A stretch of DNA of 64,000 nt from Pseudomonas sp. S30. Its GTDB lineage: Bacteria; Pseudomonadota; Gammaproteobacteria; Pseudomonadales; Pseudomonadaceae. The notes beneath the pieces were generated by a model that did not search any database, had not been told where the DNA came from, and worked only from the letters and a program-made list of their open reading frames with translations. Location: NCBI RefSeq assembly GCF_016518545.1, contig NZ_JACVTO010000007.1, positions 62,001 through 126,000 on the forward strand. Reading direction: 5' to 3'. Made by a program: the position numbers and the translations under genes. Below are positions 21,709-32,307 of the stretch, piece after piece. Every line of letters starts with the position of its first letter. Positions within the stretch are counted from its first letter, which is position 1.

Positions 21709-23241
21709 ATGATCGCCAACCAGAACCGAAACCCTGTGGGGGCAGGTTTGCTCGCGAAGAGGCCAGCGGCACGACCGCACGGGCTGCTGCGAGCGATCCG
21801 CGGACAAGCCCGCGCCCACAAGGAGCGCGCGGCCCTTGGGTTGTGCGCCCTGGCCATCGCCCTGGCCGGCTGCTCGGGACTGCCCGACCAGCGCCTGGCC
21901 AACGAAGCGCTCAAACGCGGCGACACCACCACCGCCCAGGCCAACTACAAGGCCCTGGCCGACCTGGGCTACAGCGACGCGCAAGTGGGCCTGGCTGATA
22001 TCCAGGTGGCCACCCGCGACCCGGCGCAACTGGCGCAGGCCGAAGCCACCTACCGCGCTGCGGCGGCCACTTCGCCGCGTGCCCAGGCTCGCCTCGGTCG
22101 CCTGCTGGTGGCCAAGCCGGGTAGCACCCAGGCCGAGCGCGAAGAGGCGCAGTCGCTGCTCATGCAGGCTGCGCGCCAGGGCGAAGGCAACACCCTGATC
22201 CCGCTGGCAATGCTCTATCTGCAATATCCGCAGAGCTTCCCGGACATCAACGCCCAGCAGCAGATCGACCAGTGGCGCGCCGCCGGCTACCCCGAGGCGG
22301 GCTTGGCCCAGGTGCTGCTGTACCGCACCCAGGGCAGCTACGACCAGCACCTGGACAACGTGGAACGCATTTGCCAGGCGGCGCTTGCCAGTGCCGATGT
22401 CTGCTATGTGGAGCTGGCCACGGTGTACCAGAAGCGCGCCCAGGCCGACCGTCAGGCCGCGCTGATCGACCAGCTCAAGGCGGCCAATGCCCGGGGCAGC
22501 GTGCCGGCCACGCGTGTCGACGGCGTGGCGCGCGTGCTCGCCGACCGCAGCCTCGGCCAGACCGACGAGAACACCGCCAAGGCCCTGCTCGAGGGCATCG
22601 CCGAGCAGAACCCCGCCTCCTGGGTGAGCCTGGCGCAACTGCTTTACGACTTCCCGGAGCTGGGCGATACCGAGCAGATGCTGGCCTATCTGGACAAAGG
22701 CCGTGACGCCGAACAGCCGCGCGCCGACCTGCTGCTGGGCCGCCTCTATTACGAAGGCAAGCAGGTGCCGGCCGATGCGCAGAAAGCCGAGCAGCACCTG
22801 AAGGCGGCCGCCGATGCCGGTGAAATCAGCGCCCATTACTACCTGGGCCAACTGTACCGCCGTGGCTACCTGGGTCACGTGGAGCCACAGAAAGCGGTCG
22901 ACCACCTGCTGGCCGCTGCCCGCGGTGGTCAGCTCAGTGCCGACTACGCCCTGGCGCAGCTGTTCAGCGAGGGCCACGGCATCCGGCCCGACCCCGAAAA
23001 CGCCTGGGTCTTCGCCCAGCTCGCCCAGCTCAACCCGAGCGAGCCGTCCAGCGAACTGCTGCAACGACTCGAGCCGCAGCTCGACGCAGCGCAGCGCAGC
23101 CAGGCCCAGCGCCTGCTGGAGCAGGAGAAGCGTGCTCGCGCCAGCCTGCTTCAGGCCAGCGCCGGCAGCCTGGCGCTGGACGCCCTGCAGGATCGCAACG
23201 ATGAGACAGATGTAGACGCCGACGCCGAGGATTCGCTATGA
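21709..23241 (+). CDS. algK: Alginate secretion lipoprotein AlgK
   Basis: Outer-membrane lipoprotein scaffold that positions the AlgE porin. It consists of Sel1/TPR-like repeats, as in LAEASY-type helices through most of its 510 residues (for example [24 protein letters not shown]). The lipobox [11 protein letters not shown] matches the mature start of P. aeruginosa AlgK, but here it sits near residue 51 behind about 35 extra basic residues. Those are encoded by a REP inverted pair inside the gene. The start is uncertain: ATG 21709 has GAGAGGG upstream. The stop overlaps algE by four bases (ATGA). Confidence 0.93.
   Translation: MIANQNRNPVGAGLLAKRPAARPHGLLRAIRGQARAHKERAALGLCALAIALAGCSGLPDQRLANEALKRGDTTTAQANYKALADLGYSDAQVGLADIQVATRDPAQLAQAEATYRAAAATSPRAQARLGRLLVAKPGSTQAEREEAQSLLMQAARQGEGNTLIPLAMLYLQYPQSFPDINAQQQIDQWRAAGYPEAGLAQVLLYRTQGSYDQHLDNVERICQAALASADVCYVELATVYQKRAQADRQAALIDQLKAANARGSVPATRVDGVARVLADRSLGQTDENTAKALLEGIAEQNPASWVSLAQLLYDFPELGDTEQMLAYLDKGRDAEQPRADLLLGRLYYEGKQVPADAQKAEQHLKAAADAGEISAHYYLGQLYRRGYLGHVEPQKAVDHLLAAARGGQLSADYALAQLFSEGHGIRPDPENAWVFAQLAQLNPSEPSSELLQRLEPQLDAAQRSQAQRLLEQEKRARASLLQASAGSLALDALQDRNDETDVDADAEDSL
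21733..21823. repeat. REP inverted pair (REPIN) inside the 5' end of algK
   Basis: Two inversely oriented REP copies (about 21733-21759 and 21796-21823) share the pattern TGTGGGxGCxGGxTTGxxCGCG and flank a short spacer. This is the common P. putida-group REP sequence, which is normally found between genes. Here it lies within the algK reading frame, upstream of the lipobox, and stays open in frame. Confidence 0.85.
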
Positions 23242-24716
23242 CGCTCAACCCATTCGTAAAAGCCGGCATCGGCTTGAGCTTCGCCCTGCTGTGGTCGCTG
23301 CCGAGCCTGGCCGCGGAAACCGCGGCGAAGAATTTCGGCCTGGAGATCAAGGTCACCGGCCAGTCCGAGGACGACCGTGACCTGGGCACCCGTCCGGGCG
23401 GCGACGTCAACGGCCTGGGCCTGGACCTGCGGCCCTGGGTCTACGGCGAGCGCGGCAACTGGAGCGGCTACGCCATGGGCCAGGCCGTCACCGCCACCGA
23501 CACCATCGAGACCGACACCCTGCGTCAGAACGACGACGGCAGCGCCGTCGACACCGGCGACGACAGCCGCAAACCGGACAAGAGCTACCTGGCCATGCGC
23601 GAGTTCTGGATCGGCTACAGCGGCTTCACGCCCTACCCCGGCGAGCAGTTGCGCTTCGGTCGCCAGCGCCTGCGCAGCGACGATGGCATGTGGCGCGACA
23701 GCAACATCGAGGCGCTGAACTGGACCTTCGATACCACCCTGCTCAAGGCCGACCTGGGCGTGGCGCAGCGCTTCAGCGAGTACCGCACCGACCTCACCGA
23801 GCTGGCCCCCGAGGACAAGCACCGCACCCACGTCTACGGCAACGTCGCCACCCAGTGGACGCCCGGGCACTGGGTCGGCCTGCGCGCCCATCACACCCAT
23901 GACAGCGGCAGCCTGAAGCGCCCTGGCGAGCAGGTCGATGGGCTGGACAAGACGCGTACCGGCGATCTCACCTGGCTGGGCCTGGAAGCCAACAGCGATG
24001 CCTACAACTGGCGCAACGACCACACCGTCAACTACTGGGGCAGCCTGACCTGGCTGACCGGCAACCGCGACAGCCTGAGCTCCGAGCTGGTGGGCGACGA
24101 ACAGATCGCCACCGGCAAACGCAGCGGCGATGTCAACGCCTGGGCCACCGACCTCGGTATCCGCGTGCGCCTGGACCCCAACTGGCAGGTCGGTGCGGCC
24201 TACGCCCGGGGCAGCGGTGGCGGCGGCAGCGAGGGCACCAACAACTTCGAACAGACCGGCCTGGAGAGCAACCGCTCCAACTTCACCGGCACCCGTTCGC
24301 GGGTGCACCGCTTCGGCGAAGCCTTCCGCGGCGAGCTGGGCAACCTGCAGGCCGCGACCCTGTTCGCCTCCTGGCAACTGCGCGAAGACTACGACGCCAG
24401 CTTCATCTACCACCGCTTCTGGCGCGTGGATGGCCAGCAGAACATCGGTTCGAGCGGCATCAACGCGGTGGTCGACGACGAGGGCATCAACCGTCCGCTG
24501 ATCAATGGCGAGAAAGACCTCGGCCAGGAAATGGACCTGGTGGTCACCAAGTACTTCAAGCAGGGTCTGCTGCCCGCCTCGCTGAGCCAGTCGATCGACG
24601 AGCCGTCGGCCCTGGTGCGGCTGCGCGCCGGTGTGTTCAAGCCGGGCGATGCCTATGGCAAGGAAGCGGACTCCTACATGCATCGCGCCTTCGTCGATGT
24701 GATCTGGCGCTTCTGA
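23238..24716 (+). CDS. algE: Alginate outer-membrane porin AlgE
   Basis: Alginate-specific outer-membrane beta-barrel that lets the polymer out of the cell; the P. aeruginosa protein is an 18-stranded barrel. 492 residues with a signal peptide ending near [11 protein letters not shown], amphipathic strand-rich sequence throughout, and a C-terminal aromatic (DVIWRF) as expected for BAM recognition. The arginine-rich strands such as [19 protein letters not shown] fit an anion-selective pore. The start codon overlaps the algK stop, so the two export proteins are translationally coupled. Confidence 0.95.
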   Translation: MTLNPFVKAGIGLSFALLWSLPSLAAETAAKNFGLEIKVTGQSEDDRDLGTRPGGDVNGLGLDLRPWVYGERGNWSGYAMGQAVTATDTIETDTLRQNDDGSAVDTGDDSRKPDKSYLAMREFWIGYSGFTPYPGEQLRFGRQRLRSDDGMWRDSNIEALNWTFDTTLLKADLGVAQRFSEYRTDLTELAPEDKHRTHVYGNVATQWTPGHWVGLRAHHTHDSGSLKRPGEQVDGLDKTRTGDLTWLGLEANSDAYNWRNDHTVNYWGSLTWLTGNRDSLSSELVGDEQIATGKRSGDVNAWATDLGIRVRLDPNWQVGAAYARGSGGGGSEGTNNFEQTGLESNRSNFTGTRSRVHRFGEAFRGELGNLQAATLFASWQLREDYDASFIYHRFWRVDGQQNIGSSGINAVVDDEGINRPLINGEKDLGQEMDLVVTKYFKQGLLPASLSQSIDEPSALVRLRAGVFKPGDAYGKEADSYMHRAFVDVIWRF

Positions 24717-24735
24717 GGCCGGCCGAGGACACCCT

Positions 24736-26295
24736 ATGAACCTGCACCCCACTCTTCGCCACAGCCTGCTCGCCAGCGCCCTGCTGCTGACCACCGGCCT
24801 GGCGGGTGCCGCCGAACCGGCGGCCCTCGCCAAGGGGCTGCATCAGGCCAAGACCTACACCGTGGCGGCCGCCCCGAGCGAGCCGTTGCAGATGGACCCA
24901 CCGGCCCTGCCCGACCTCTCCGGCTACACCGCCGAGGCCGTGCAAGGCAAGATCGAGCGCAGCCGCAAGGGCAAGGTCAGCGTGCGGCGCATGCTTCAGG
25001 AAGACGCACTCAAGGAATTCATCGGCGGCGACAACAAGGCCGCCGAGTGGGTGCAGCGCCAGCATGGCATCCCCCAGGCGATCTTCGTCGATGACGGGCA
25101 TGTCGACCTGGCCGAGCTGAGCCGCAAGGTGCCTGCCCAGTACCTGCGCGAGACCGCCCCTGGCGTGTACCTGGCGCGGTTGCCGATCGTGGTCGGGCGC
25201 AACGGCGTGCTGGAGATCGACGGCAAGGTCAAGGAACTGCGCCTGTCCCAGGAAGGCGGCGCGTTCCTGATCAACGACGGCAAGCTGTTCGTCAGCCACA
25301 CCCGGCTCACCGGCTGGCGCGAGCGCGACGATGGGCCGGCGACCTTCCGTTCGCCCAGGGAATTCCGCCCGTTCCTGCTCAGCTGGGGCGGCACCGAGAC
25401 CTACATCGTCGACAGCCAGGTGGCGAGCCTGGGCTATGCCAAGTCCAAGTCGTATGGCGTGAGCATCTCTCAGTACACGCCGAACATGGCCAAGCAGAAA
25501 GGCCGTACCGAGCCCACCGGATGGATCATCGGCTCGCAGTTCAGCGACCTGTGGTACGGCTTCTACTGCTACGAAACCCAGGGCTTCGTGATCAGGGACT
25601 CGACCTACCGCGACAACATCGTCTACGGCATCGACCCCCACGACCGCTCCCACGGCCTGATCATCGCCGGCAACACCGTGCATGGCACCAAGAAGAAACA
25701 CGGCATCATCGTGTCCCGCGAGGTCGACGACAGCTGGATCATCAACAACAAGAGCTACGACAACAAGCTCTCGGGAGTGGTGATCGACCGCAACAGCGTC
25801 AACAACGTGGTGGCCTACAACGAGATCTACCGCAACCACACCGACGGCATCACCCTCTACGAGAGCGGCGACAACCTGCTCTGGGGCAACCAGCTGATCA
25901 ACAACCGTCGCCACGGCATCCGCGTGCGCAACAGCGTGAACATCCGCTTGTACGAGAACGTGGCGATGGCCAACGGCCTGGTCGGGGTCTACGGCCATAT
26001 CAAGGACCTGTCCGACACCGACCGCGACATCGCCCTGGATCCGTTCGACACCAAGGTGTCGTTGATCGTGGTCGGCGGCGAGCTGGCGGCCAATGGCTCG
26101 GGGCCGCTGTCGATCGACTCGCCACTGTCGGTGGAGCTGTACAAGGTGTCCATGCTCGCCCCGCGCAAGTCCAGCGGCATCAGCCTGAATGGCGTGCTGG
26201 GCGAGCGCCAGGACGAAATTCTCGACCTGCTGGTGCGCCAGCAGAAGGCCGTGCTGATCGACCCGGTCGAACGCCAGACCGACATGATCGATTGA
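24736..26295 (+). CDS. algG: Mannuronan C5-epimerase AlgG
   Basis: Periplasmic enzyme that converts mannuronate to guluronate residues in the polymer during secretion. 519 residues with a signal peptide ending near GLAGA-AEPAAL. The C-terminal half is a right-handed beta-helix of CASH repeats, rich in N-x-V/I ladders such as IINNKSYDNKLSGVVIDRNSVNN. The conserved catalytic motif DPHDRSHG is present at 300-307. It lies in the export-complex block between algE and algX. Confidence 0.96.
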   Translation: MNLHPTLRHSLLASALLLTTGLAGAAEPAALAKGLHQAKTYTVAAAPSEPLQMDPPALPDLSGYTAEAVQGKIERSRKGKVSVRRMLQEDALKEFIGGDNKAAEWVQRQHGIPQAIFVDDGHVDLAELSRKVPAQYLRETAPGVYLARLPIVVGRNGVLEIDGKVKELRLSQEGGAFLINDGKLFVSHTRLTGWRERDDGPATFRSPREFRPFLLSWGGTETYIVDSQVASLGYAKSKSYGVSISQYTPNMAKQKGRTEPTGWIIGSQFSDLWYGFYCYETQGFVIRDSTYRDNIVYGIDPHDRSHGLIIAGNTVHGTKKKHGIIVSREVDDSWIINNKSYDNKLSGVVIDRNSVNNVVAYNEIYRNHTDGITLYESGDNLLWGNQLINNRRHGIRVRNSVNIRLYENVAMANGLVGVYGHIKDLSDTDRDIALDPFDTKVSLIVVGGELAANGSGPLSIDSPLSVELYKVSMLAPRKSSGISLNGVLGERQDEILDLLVRQQKAVLIDPVERQTDMID

Positions 26296-26308
26296 GGAAG
26301 CCCAGACC

Positions 26309-27751
26309 ATGACCCCACACCTGATCAAACTTTTGGGCCTGTCCGCCGCGCTCCTGGCCATCAGCCAGGGCGTGCGCGCCGACGACGTGCAGGCGCCGAA
26401 CTTCAGCGCCGAGCCCTGCTGCCAGCTGTGCCCCGAGGCGCACGACCCCAGCCGCTACACCACCCGCTACCAGCAGAACTTCACCACCCTGGTGCAGGCC
26501 CAGGGCGACTGGCTGTTCCGCACCCGCGAGGACCTGCGCACCGAATTCGACACCACTGCGGCAGGCTACAAGCGCCTGCAGCAGGTGCACGATGCCTTCA
26601 AGAAGCGCGGCGTCGAGCTGGTGGTGGTGTACCAGCCCACCCGTGGTCTGGTGAACCGCAACATGCTCAACCCTCAAGAGAAGGCCGCCTTCGACTACCA
26701 GAAGGCCCTGCACAACTACCAGGCCATGCTGCAACGCTTCGCCCGGATGGGCTACAACGTGCCCGACCTGTCGCCGCTGACCAACGAGCAGCTGGCCGCC
26801 GCCGACCAGGGCAAGGACTTCTACTTCCGCGGCGATCAGCACTGGACGCCCTATGGCGCCCAGCGCGCCGCGCAGATCGTGGCCAGGACCGTGCACGGCA
26901 TGCCGGCCTTCGAAGGCATCCCGCGCAAGGCATTCGAAACCCAGAAGTCCGGGCGCATGGGCAAGACCGGCACCCTGCACAACGTCGCCGGCCAACTGTG
27001 CGGCACCAGCTATGCGGTGCAGTACATGGATCAGTTCAGCACCGAGCCCAAGGGCGAAAGTGGTGGCGACGACCTGTTCGGCGACTCGGGCAACGCCCAG
27101 ATCACCCTGGTGGGCACCAGCCACAGTGGCAAGAACTACAACTTCTCGGGTTTCCTGGAGCAGTACATCGGCGCCGACGTGCTCAACGTCGCCTTCCCCG
27201 GTGGCGGCCTGGAAGGCTCGATGATCCAGTACCTGGGCAGCGAGGAATTTCGCAAGAACCCGCCCAAGATCCTGATCTGGGAATTCTCGCCGCTGTATCG
27301 TCTGGACCAGGAAAGCATCTGGCGGCAGATCCTCGGCCTGCTCGACGACGGCTGCGACGATCGCCCGGCGCAGATGAGCGCCAGCGCCACGCTCAAGCCT
27401 GGCAAGAACGAGCTGCTGGTCAACGGGCGCAATGGCGTGATCAAGGACCTGGTCAACCGCAGTCACCAGATCGATATCCGCTTCGAAGACCCCTCGGTGA
27501 AGGTGCTTCAGGCCACGCTGTGGTACCTGAACGGCCGCCATGAGGACATCAAGCTGGAGAAACCGGAAACCTCCGACACCGATGGCCGCTTCGTCTTCCA
27601 GATGCGCGAGGACGAGGACTGGGCCAGCCAGAACCTGCTGGCCCTGGAAGTCCAGGGGCCGGAAAGCGGCACCCAGAAGGTCGAAGCCAAGCTCTGCAAA
27701 CGCAACAACTTCGCCGGCACCGCGGGTCACACCGCGCAAGCCGGCCAGTGA
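26309..27751 (+). CDS. algX: Alginate O-acetyltransferase AlgX
   Basis: Periplasmic SGNH-like protein that binds alginate and does the final O-acetyl transfer, with a C-terminal carbohydrate-binding module. 480 residues, signal peptide ending near [10 protein letters not shown]. Catalytic residues expected from P. aeruginosa AlgX are present: Asp176 and His178 in [10 protein letters not shown], and Ser271 in GTSHSGKN. The cysteine-rich EPCCQLCPE segment after the signal peptide also matches the family. Part of the secretion scaffold with AlgK and MucD. Confidence 0.95.
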   Translation: MTPHLIKLLGLSAALLAISQGVRADDVQAPNFSAEPCCQLCPEAHDPSRYTTRYQQNFTTLVQAQGDWLFRTREDLRTEFDTTAAGYKRLQQVHDAFKKRGVELVVVYQPTRGLVNRNMLNPQEKAAFDYQKALHNYQAMLQRFARMGYNVPDLSPLTNEQLAAADQGKDFYFRGDQHWTPYGAQRAAQIVARTVHGMPAFEGIPRKAFETQKSGRMGKTGTLHNVAGQLCGTSYAVQYMDQFSTEPKGESGGDDLFGDSGNAQITLVGTSHSGKNYNFSGFLEQYIGADVLNVAFPGGGLEGSMIQYLGSEEFRKNPPKILIWEFSPLYRLDQESIWRQILGLLDDGCDDRPAQMSASATLKPGKNELLVNGRNGVIKDLVNRSHQIDIRFEDPSVKVLQATLWYLNGRHEDIKLEKPETSDTDGRFVFQMREDEDWASQNLLALEVQGPESGTQKVEAKLCKRNNFAGTAGHTAQAGQ

Positions 27752-27758
27752 GGCGAAC

Positions 27759-28862
27759 ATGACTGCATTGAAGCACACCCTGCGTCCTACCCTGCTGGCC
27801 CTGGTGCTGTTCGGGGGCGCCGCCCAGGCGGCCCTGGTGCCACCCCAGGGCTACTACGAAGGCATCGAGAAACTCAAGACCAGCGACGGCAACTTCAGTT
27901 GCGAGCCGGCGCCCAAGCCCTACACCGGCGCGTTGCAGTTTCGCAGCAAGTACGAGGGCTCGGACAAGGCCCGGGCCACGCTGAACCGCGAATCCGAGCA
28001 GGCCTTCCATGAGTCCACCGTCGACATCACCACGCTGGAGAAAGGGGTCAGCAAGATGGTCGGGCAGTACCTGCGCGACGGTCGACCCGCCCAGCTGGAC
28101 TGCGTGCTGGGCTGGCTGGACCGCTGGGCACAGGCCGATGCGCTGGAATCCAAGGACTTCAACCATACCGGCAAGTCCATGCGCAAATGGGCCCTGGGCA
28201 GCATGAGCGGCTCCTGGCTGCGCCTGAAGTTTTCCAGCGCCCAGCCGCTGGCCGCGCACCCTGCCGAGGCGCAGCGCATCGAGCGCTGGTTCGCCAAACT
28301 GGCCGAGCAGACCGTGCGCGACTGGAGCGACCTGCCGCTGGAGAAGATCAACAACCATAGCTACTGGGCGGCCTGGTCGGTGATGGCCACGGCCGTGGCG
28401 ACCGATCGCCGCGACCTGTTCGACTGGGCGGTCAAGCAGTACCGGGTCGGCATCAACCAGATCGACGACCAGGGCTTCCTGCCCAACGAGATCAAGCGTC
28501 GCCAGCGCGCCCTGGCCTACCACAACTACGCGCTGCCGCCCTTGGCGATGATCGCCAGCTTCGCCCAGGCCAACGGCCTGGACCTGCGCCGCGAGAACAA
28601 CTTCGCCTTGCAGCGCCTGGGCGAAGGGGTGCTGGCCGGCGCCCGCGACCCCAGCCACTTCGCCGAGCGCGCCGGGGTACGCCAGGACCTCAAGGACCTG
28701 AAGATGGACAGCAAGTACGCCTGGCTCGAGCCGTGGTGCGCGCTGTACCAGTGCGTGGGCGACACCCAGCAGCGCAAGCACAGCATGCAGCCGTTCAACA
28801 GCTTCCGCATGGGCGGCGACATGACCCGGGTCTACGACCCGAGCGCTGAACAGAAGAAATGA
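27759..28862 (+). CDS. algL: Periplasmic alginate lyase AlgL
   Basis: Family PL5 poly(mannuronate) lyase of 367 residues, the same length as P. aeruginosa AlgL. It cleaves alginate that leaks into the periplasm and so keeps the secretion path clear. The signal peptide ends near [14 protein letters not shown]. The PL5 motif NNHSYW is at about 198-203 with the active His200, and the basic [17 protein letters not shown] segment supplies the Arg and Tyr. ATG 27759 with GAGG upstream is preferred to the long upstream frame. Confidence 0.96.
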   Translation: MTALKHTLRPTLLALVLFGGAAQAALVPPQGYYEGIEKLKTSDGNFSCEPAPKPYTGALQFRSKYEGSDKARATLNRESEQAFHESTVDITTLEKGVSKMVGQYLRDGRPAQLDCVLGWLDRWAQADALESKDFNHTGKSMRKWALGSMSGSWLRLKFSSAQPLAAHPAEAQRIERWFAKLAEQTVRDWSDLPLEKINNHSYWAAWSVMATAVATDRRDLFDWAVKQYRVGINQIDDQGFLPNEIKRRQRALAYHNYALPPLAMIASFAQANGLDLRRENNFALQRLGEGVLAGARDPSHFAERAGVRQDLKDLKMDSKYAWLEPWCALYQCVGDTQQRKHSMQPFNSFRMGGDMTRVYDPSAEQKK

Positions 28863-28870
28863 CACTCGCT

Positions 28871-28898
28871 GCGGGGCGCGGCGGCTCGCCGCCCCTGC
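28871..28898 (+). promoter_or_regulatory. Hairpin between algL and algI
   Basis: A two-part GC stem (GCGGGGC with GCCCC-T-GC, inner GGCG/CGCC with a GCT loop) begins nine bases after the algL stop in a 118-base gap, the widest inside the operon. No T run follows. It divides the polymerisation/export genes from the acetylation genes and may tune their relative expression. Confidence 0.4.
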
Positions 28899-28980
28899 AG
28901 GATGACGAACTGCCTTCCGGCGTTGGCTGGGGGGTTTGGGGGGCTGCTGCCCCGGATACTGAACAACAAGGAGAACCGGG

Positions 28981-30441
28981 ATGGTCTTTTCGTCCAATGT
29001 GTTCCTGTTCCTGTTCCTGCCGGTTTTCCTCGGCCTGTACTACCTGAGCGGGAACCGCTATCGCAACCTGCTGCTGCTGGTCGCCAGCTACATTTTCTAC
29101 GCCTGGTGGCGGGTGGACTTTCTCGCCCTGTTCGCCGGCGTGACCCTGTGGAACTACTGGATCGGCCTGAAGGTGGGCGCCGCCGGCGTGCGCACCCAGC
29201 CTGCCCAGCGCTGGCTGCTGCTGGGCGTGGGCATGGACCTGGCGATTCTCGGCTACTTCAAGTACGCCAACTTCGGCGTCGACAGCCTGAACGCGATCAT
29301 CGCCTCGTTCGGCCTGGAGCCGTTCATCCTCACCCATGTGCTGCTGCCGATCGGTATCTCGTTCTACATCTTCGAGTCGATCAGCTACATCATCGACGTG
29401 TACCGCGGCGACACCCCCGCCACGCGCAACCTGATCGACTTCGCGGCCTTCGTGGCGATCTTCCCGCACCTGATCGCCGGCCCGGTGCTGCGCTTCAAGG
29501 ACCTGGTCGAGCAGTTCAACCACCGCACCCACACCCTGGACAAGTTCTCCGAAGGCTGCACCCGCTTCATGCAGGGCTTCATCAAGAAAGTGTTCATCGC
29601 CGACACCCTGGCGGTGGTCGCCGACCACTGCTTCGCCTTGCAGAATCCCACTACGGGCGATGCCTGGCTCGGCGCGCTGGCCTACACCGCACAGCTGTAC
29701 TTCGACTTCTCCGGCTACAGCGACATGGCCATCGGCCTGGGTCTGATGATGGGCTTTCGCTTCATGGAGAACTTCAAGCAACCCTACATCAGCCAGTCGA
29801 TCACCGAGTTCTGGCGGCGCTGGCACATCAGCCTGTCCACCTGGCTGCGCGACTACCTCTACATCACCCTGGGCGGCAACCGCAAAGGCACCCTGGCCAC
29901 CTACCGCAACCTGTTCCTGACCATGCTGCTGGGCGGCCTGTGGCACGGCGCCAACTTCACCTACATCATCTGGGGCGCCTGGCACGGCCTGTGGCTGGCG
30001 ATCGAGCGAGCGCTGGGCATCGACACCAACCCGCAGCGCTTCAACCCGTTCAAATGGGCGTTCACCTTCTTGCTGGTGGTGGTCGGCTGGGTGATCTTCC
30101 GCGCCGAGAACCTGGAAGTGGCCGGGCGCATGTACGGCGCCATGTTCAGCTTCGGCCAGTGGCAGCTGTCTGAACTCAACCGCGCGCAACTCACCGGCCT
30201 GCAAGTGGCCACCCTGGTCATCGCCTACCTGAGCCTGGCGTTCTTCGGCCTGCGCGACTTCTACCGCAACGCCACCCCGCCAGCGGCGCCGCGCGTGCCG
30301 GCGCAGGTCCAGGGCGATGGCAGTCTCAGCCTGGACTGGAGCCGGGTGATGACCCGCGCCCTGGTGCTGCTGCTGTTCGTCGCCTCGATCCTCAAGCTTT
30401 CGGCGCAGAGCTACTCGCCGTTCCTGTACTTCCAGTTCTGA
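28981..30441 (+). CDS. algI: Alginate O-acetylation MBOAT protein AlgI
   Basis: Polytopic inner-membrane O-acyltransferase (MBOAT) that passes acetyl groups across the membrane to AlgJ/AlgX. 486 residues, somewhat shorter than the 520 of P. aeruginosa. Starts MVFSSNVFLFLFLPVF; contains YFDFSGYSDMAIGLG (near 240-254), EFWRRWHISLSTWLRDYLYI and the catalytic WHGANFTYIIWG with His322, the same number as in P. aeruginosa. First gene of the algI-algJ-algF acetylation block. Confidence 0.95.
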   Translation: MVFSSNVFLFLFLPVFLGLYYLSGNRYRNLLLLVASYIFYAWWRVDFLALFAGVTLWNYWIGLKVGAAGVRTQPAQRWLLLGVGMDLAILGYFKYANFGVDSLNAIIASFGLEPFILTHVLLPIGISFYIFESISYIIDVYRGDTPATRNLIDFAAFVAIFPHLIAGPVLRFKDLVEQFNHRTHTLDKFSEGCTRFMQGFIKKVFIADTLAVVADHCFALQNPTTGDAWLGALAYTAQLYFDFSGYSDMAIGLGLMMGFRFMENFKQPYISQSITEFWRRWHISLSTWLRDYLYITLGGNRKGTLATYRNLFLTMLLGGLWHGANFTYIIWGAWHGLWLAIERALGIDTNPQRFNPFKWAFTFLLVVVGWVIFRAENLEVAGRMYGAMFSFGQWQLSELNRAQLTGLQVATLVIAYLSLAFFGLRDFYRNATPPAAPRVPAQVQGDGSLSLDWSRVMTRALVLLLFVASILKLSAQSYSPFLYFQF

Positions 30442-30451
30442 GGGCGCCGAC

Positions 30452-31609
30452 ATGAACCGGACTCTTCGCATCACCTATTCGCTGTCGTTCCTGGGCCTGC
30501 TGGTGGGCCTGGGCGTGTGGTCGCTGGGCGGCCTGCAGCGCTTCGAGCGTACCGCGCAGATGACCCTGCTCGACGGCAAGCTGGCCAAGGCGGCCGAGAC
30601 CCACTACGACGATCAGTTCCCGATCAAGCGCCTGGGCACCAACCTCTGGGCCGCGCTGGACTTCACCCTGTTCGACGAAGGGCGCCCCGGCGTGGTGCTG
30701 GGCCGCGACCAATGGCTGTTCAGCGACGAGGAATTCAAGCCGCAGGCGCGAGCCAGCCAGCAGGTGCAGGACAACCTGGCGCTGATCCGCGGGGTGCGCG
30801 ACACCCTGCAACAGCGCGACATCCAGCTGGTACTGGCGATCGTGCCGGCCAAGGCGCGGGTGTACGCCGAATACCTGGGCAAGGAGCAGCCGGCCAGCCT
30901 GCACGGCGAGCTGTTCAACCAGTTTCATGCGCAGGTCCGCCAGGCCAACGTCTTCGCACCTGACCTGCTGGCGCCGCTGGAACAGGCCAAGGCGCGCGGC
31001 CAGGTGTTCCTCCGCACCGACACCCACTGGACGCCGATGGGCGCCGAGGTGGTCGCCCAGACCCTGGGCGAGGCGGTCAAGCGCCAGCGACTGCTCGACG
31101 CCGAGCCCCAGGCCTTCGTCACCGAAGCGGGCCAGAACGCGCCGTACAAGGGCGACCTGACCAACTTCCTGCCCCTGGACCCGCTGTTCAGCGACCTGCT
31201 GCCCGCACCGGACACCCTGCAACAGCGCAGCACGCGCCCGGCTCAGCCCGAGGGCGAAGGCGACGACGCGCTGTTCGCCGACAACGCCATCCCGGTGGCG
31301 CTGGTGGGCACCAGCTACAGCGCCAACCCGCACTGGAACTTCCTCGGTGCCTTGCAGCAGGCGCTGCACAGCGACGTCGCCAACTACGCCGAGGACGGTC
31401 ACGGTCCCGTGCAACCGATGCTCAAGTACCTGCAGAGCGACGCCTTCAAGAACAGCCCGCCGCAGGTGGTGGTGTGGGAATTCCCCGAGCGCTACCTGCC
31501 CATGGGCAGCGACCTCAGCAGCTTCGATCCGAAGTGGATCGCGCAACTGAAGAACACCCGTAAATCCACAGAAAACCTGGCCCTGTCGTCCTCCCGGACG
31601 CACCCCTGA
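30452..31609 (+). CDS. algJ: Alginate O-acetyltransferase AlgJ
   Basis: Periplasmic, membrane-anchored SGNH-type acetylesterase/transferase related to AlgX but without the sugar-binding module. 385 residues with an N-terminal signal anchor (about 6-28). Catalytic residues Asp190 and His192 (RTDTHWTP) and Ser288 (GTSYSAN) have the same numbers as in P. aeruginosa AlgJ. It follows algI by ten bases. Confidence 0.95.
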   Translation: MNRTLRITYSLSFLGLLVGLGVWSLGGLQRFERTAQMTLLDGKLAKAAETHYDDQFPIKRLGTNLWAALDFTLFDEGRPGVVLGRDQWLFSDEEFKPQARASQQVQDNLALIRGVRDTLQQRDIQLVLAIVPAKARVYAEYLGKEQPASLHGELFNQFHAQVRQANVFAPDLLAPLEQAKARGQVFLRTDTHWTPMGAEVVAQTLGEAVKRQRLLDAEPQAFVTEAGQNAPYKGDLTNFLPLDPLFSDLLPAPDTLQQRSTRPAQPEGEGDDALFADNAIPVALVGTSYSANPHWNFLGALQQALHSDVANYAEDGHGPVQPMLKYLQSDAFKNSPPQVVVWEFPERYLPMGSDLSSFDPKWIAQLKNTRKSTENLALSSSRTHP

Positions 31610-31626
31610 AAGAGAGGAACACGCAC

Positions 31627-32274
31627 ATGACTCGCAAGCCATCCATCGCCAAAGCCCTCACCCTCGCGGCCGGCCTTTCCCTGGCCTCGCTGCAGGCCTT
31701 CGCCGGCGCCGACGCCGCCCTGTACGGGCCGAGCGCGCCGAAGGGTTCGACCTTCGTGCGCCTGTACAACGCCAGCGCCGCACCGGCCGCCGCCTCGGTG
31801 GGCAACACCCAGATCAAGCAGGTCGGCGCCGGCGCCAGCAGCGACTTCAGTTTCCTGCCCGGTGGCGACTACAGCGCCCAGGTCGGCGGCAAGAGCGTGC
31901 CGGTCAAGCTGGCTGCCGACCATTACTACACCCTGGTCAACGGCGCGGCAGGCAACCCGCAACTGATCGAGGAGCCCCCGTTCAAGAACAAGCAGAAGGC
32001 CCTGGTACGGGTGCAGAACCTGAGTGACCGCTCGCTGACGCTCAAGACCGCCGACGGCAAGACCGAAGTGGTCAAGGCCGTGGCGGCCAAGGCGCGCGGC
32101 GAGCGCGAAATCAACCCGGTGAAGGTCAACCTCGCCCTGTTCGACGGCAACACCAAAGTCAGCGACGTCAAACCCGTCGCCCTGGAGCGCGGCGAAGCCG
32201 CCGTGCTGTACGTCACCGGTGACGGCAGCCGCCTGTCGCCTGTGTGGGTCACCCGTCCCGTGGCCAGCAACTGA
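31627..32274 (+). CDS. algF: Alginate O-acetylation adaptor AlgF
   Basis: Periplasmic protein of 215 residues required for alginate acetylation, with no known enzymatic motif; it has been described as an adaptor linking AlgJ and AlgX. The signal peptide ends near LQAFA-GADAALYG. The mature part is predicted to be beta-rich (TFVRLYNASAAPAAASVGN, YSAQVGGKSVPVKL) and has two similar halves. Third gene of the acetylation block. Confidence 0.94.
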   Translation: MTRKPSIAKALTLAAGLSLASLQAFAGADAALYGPSAPKGSTFVRLYNASAAPAAASVGNTQIKQVGAGASSDFSFLPGGDYSAQVGGKSVPVKLAADHYYTLVNGAAGNPQLIEEPPFKNKQKALVRVQNLSDRSLTLKTADGKTEVVKAVAAKARGEREINPVKVNLALFDGNTKVSDVKPVALERGEAAVLYVTGDGSRLSPVWVTRPVASN

Positions 32275-32307
32275 TCCCTGCCTCTCAACGACTATTGGAG
32301 AAACACG

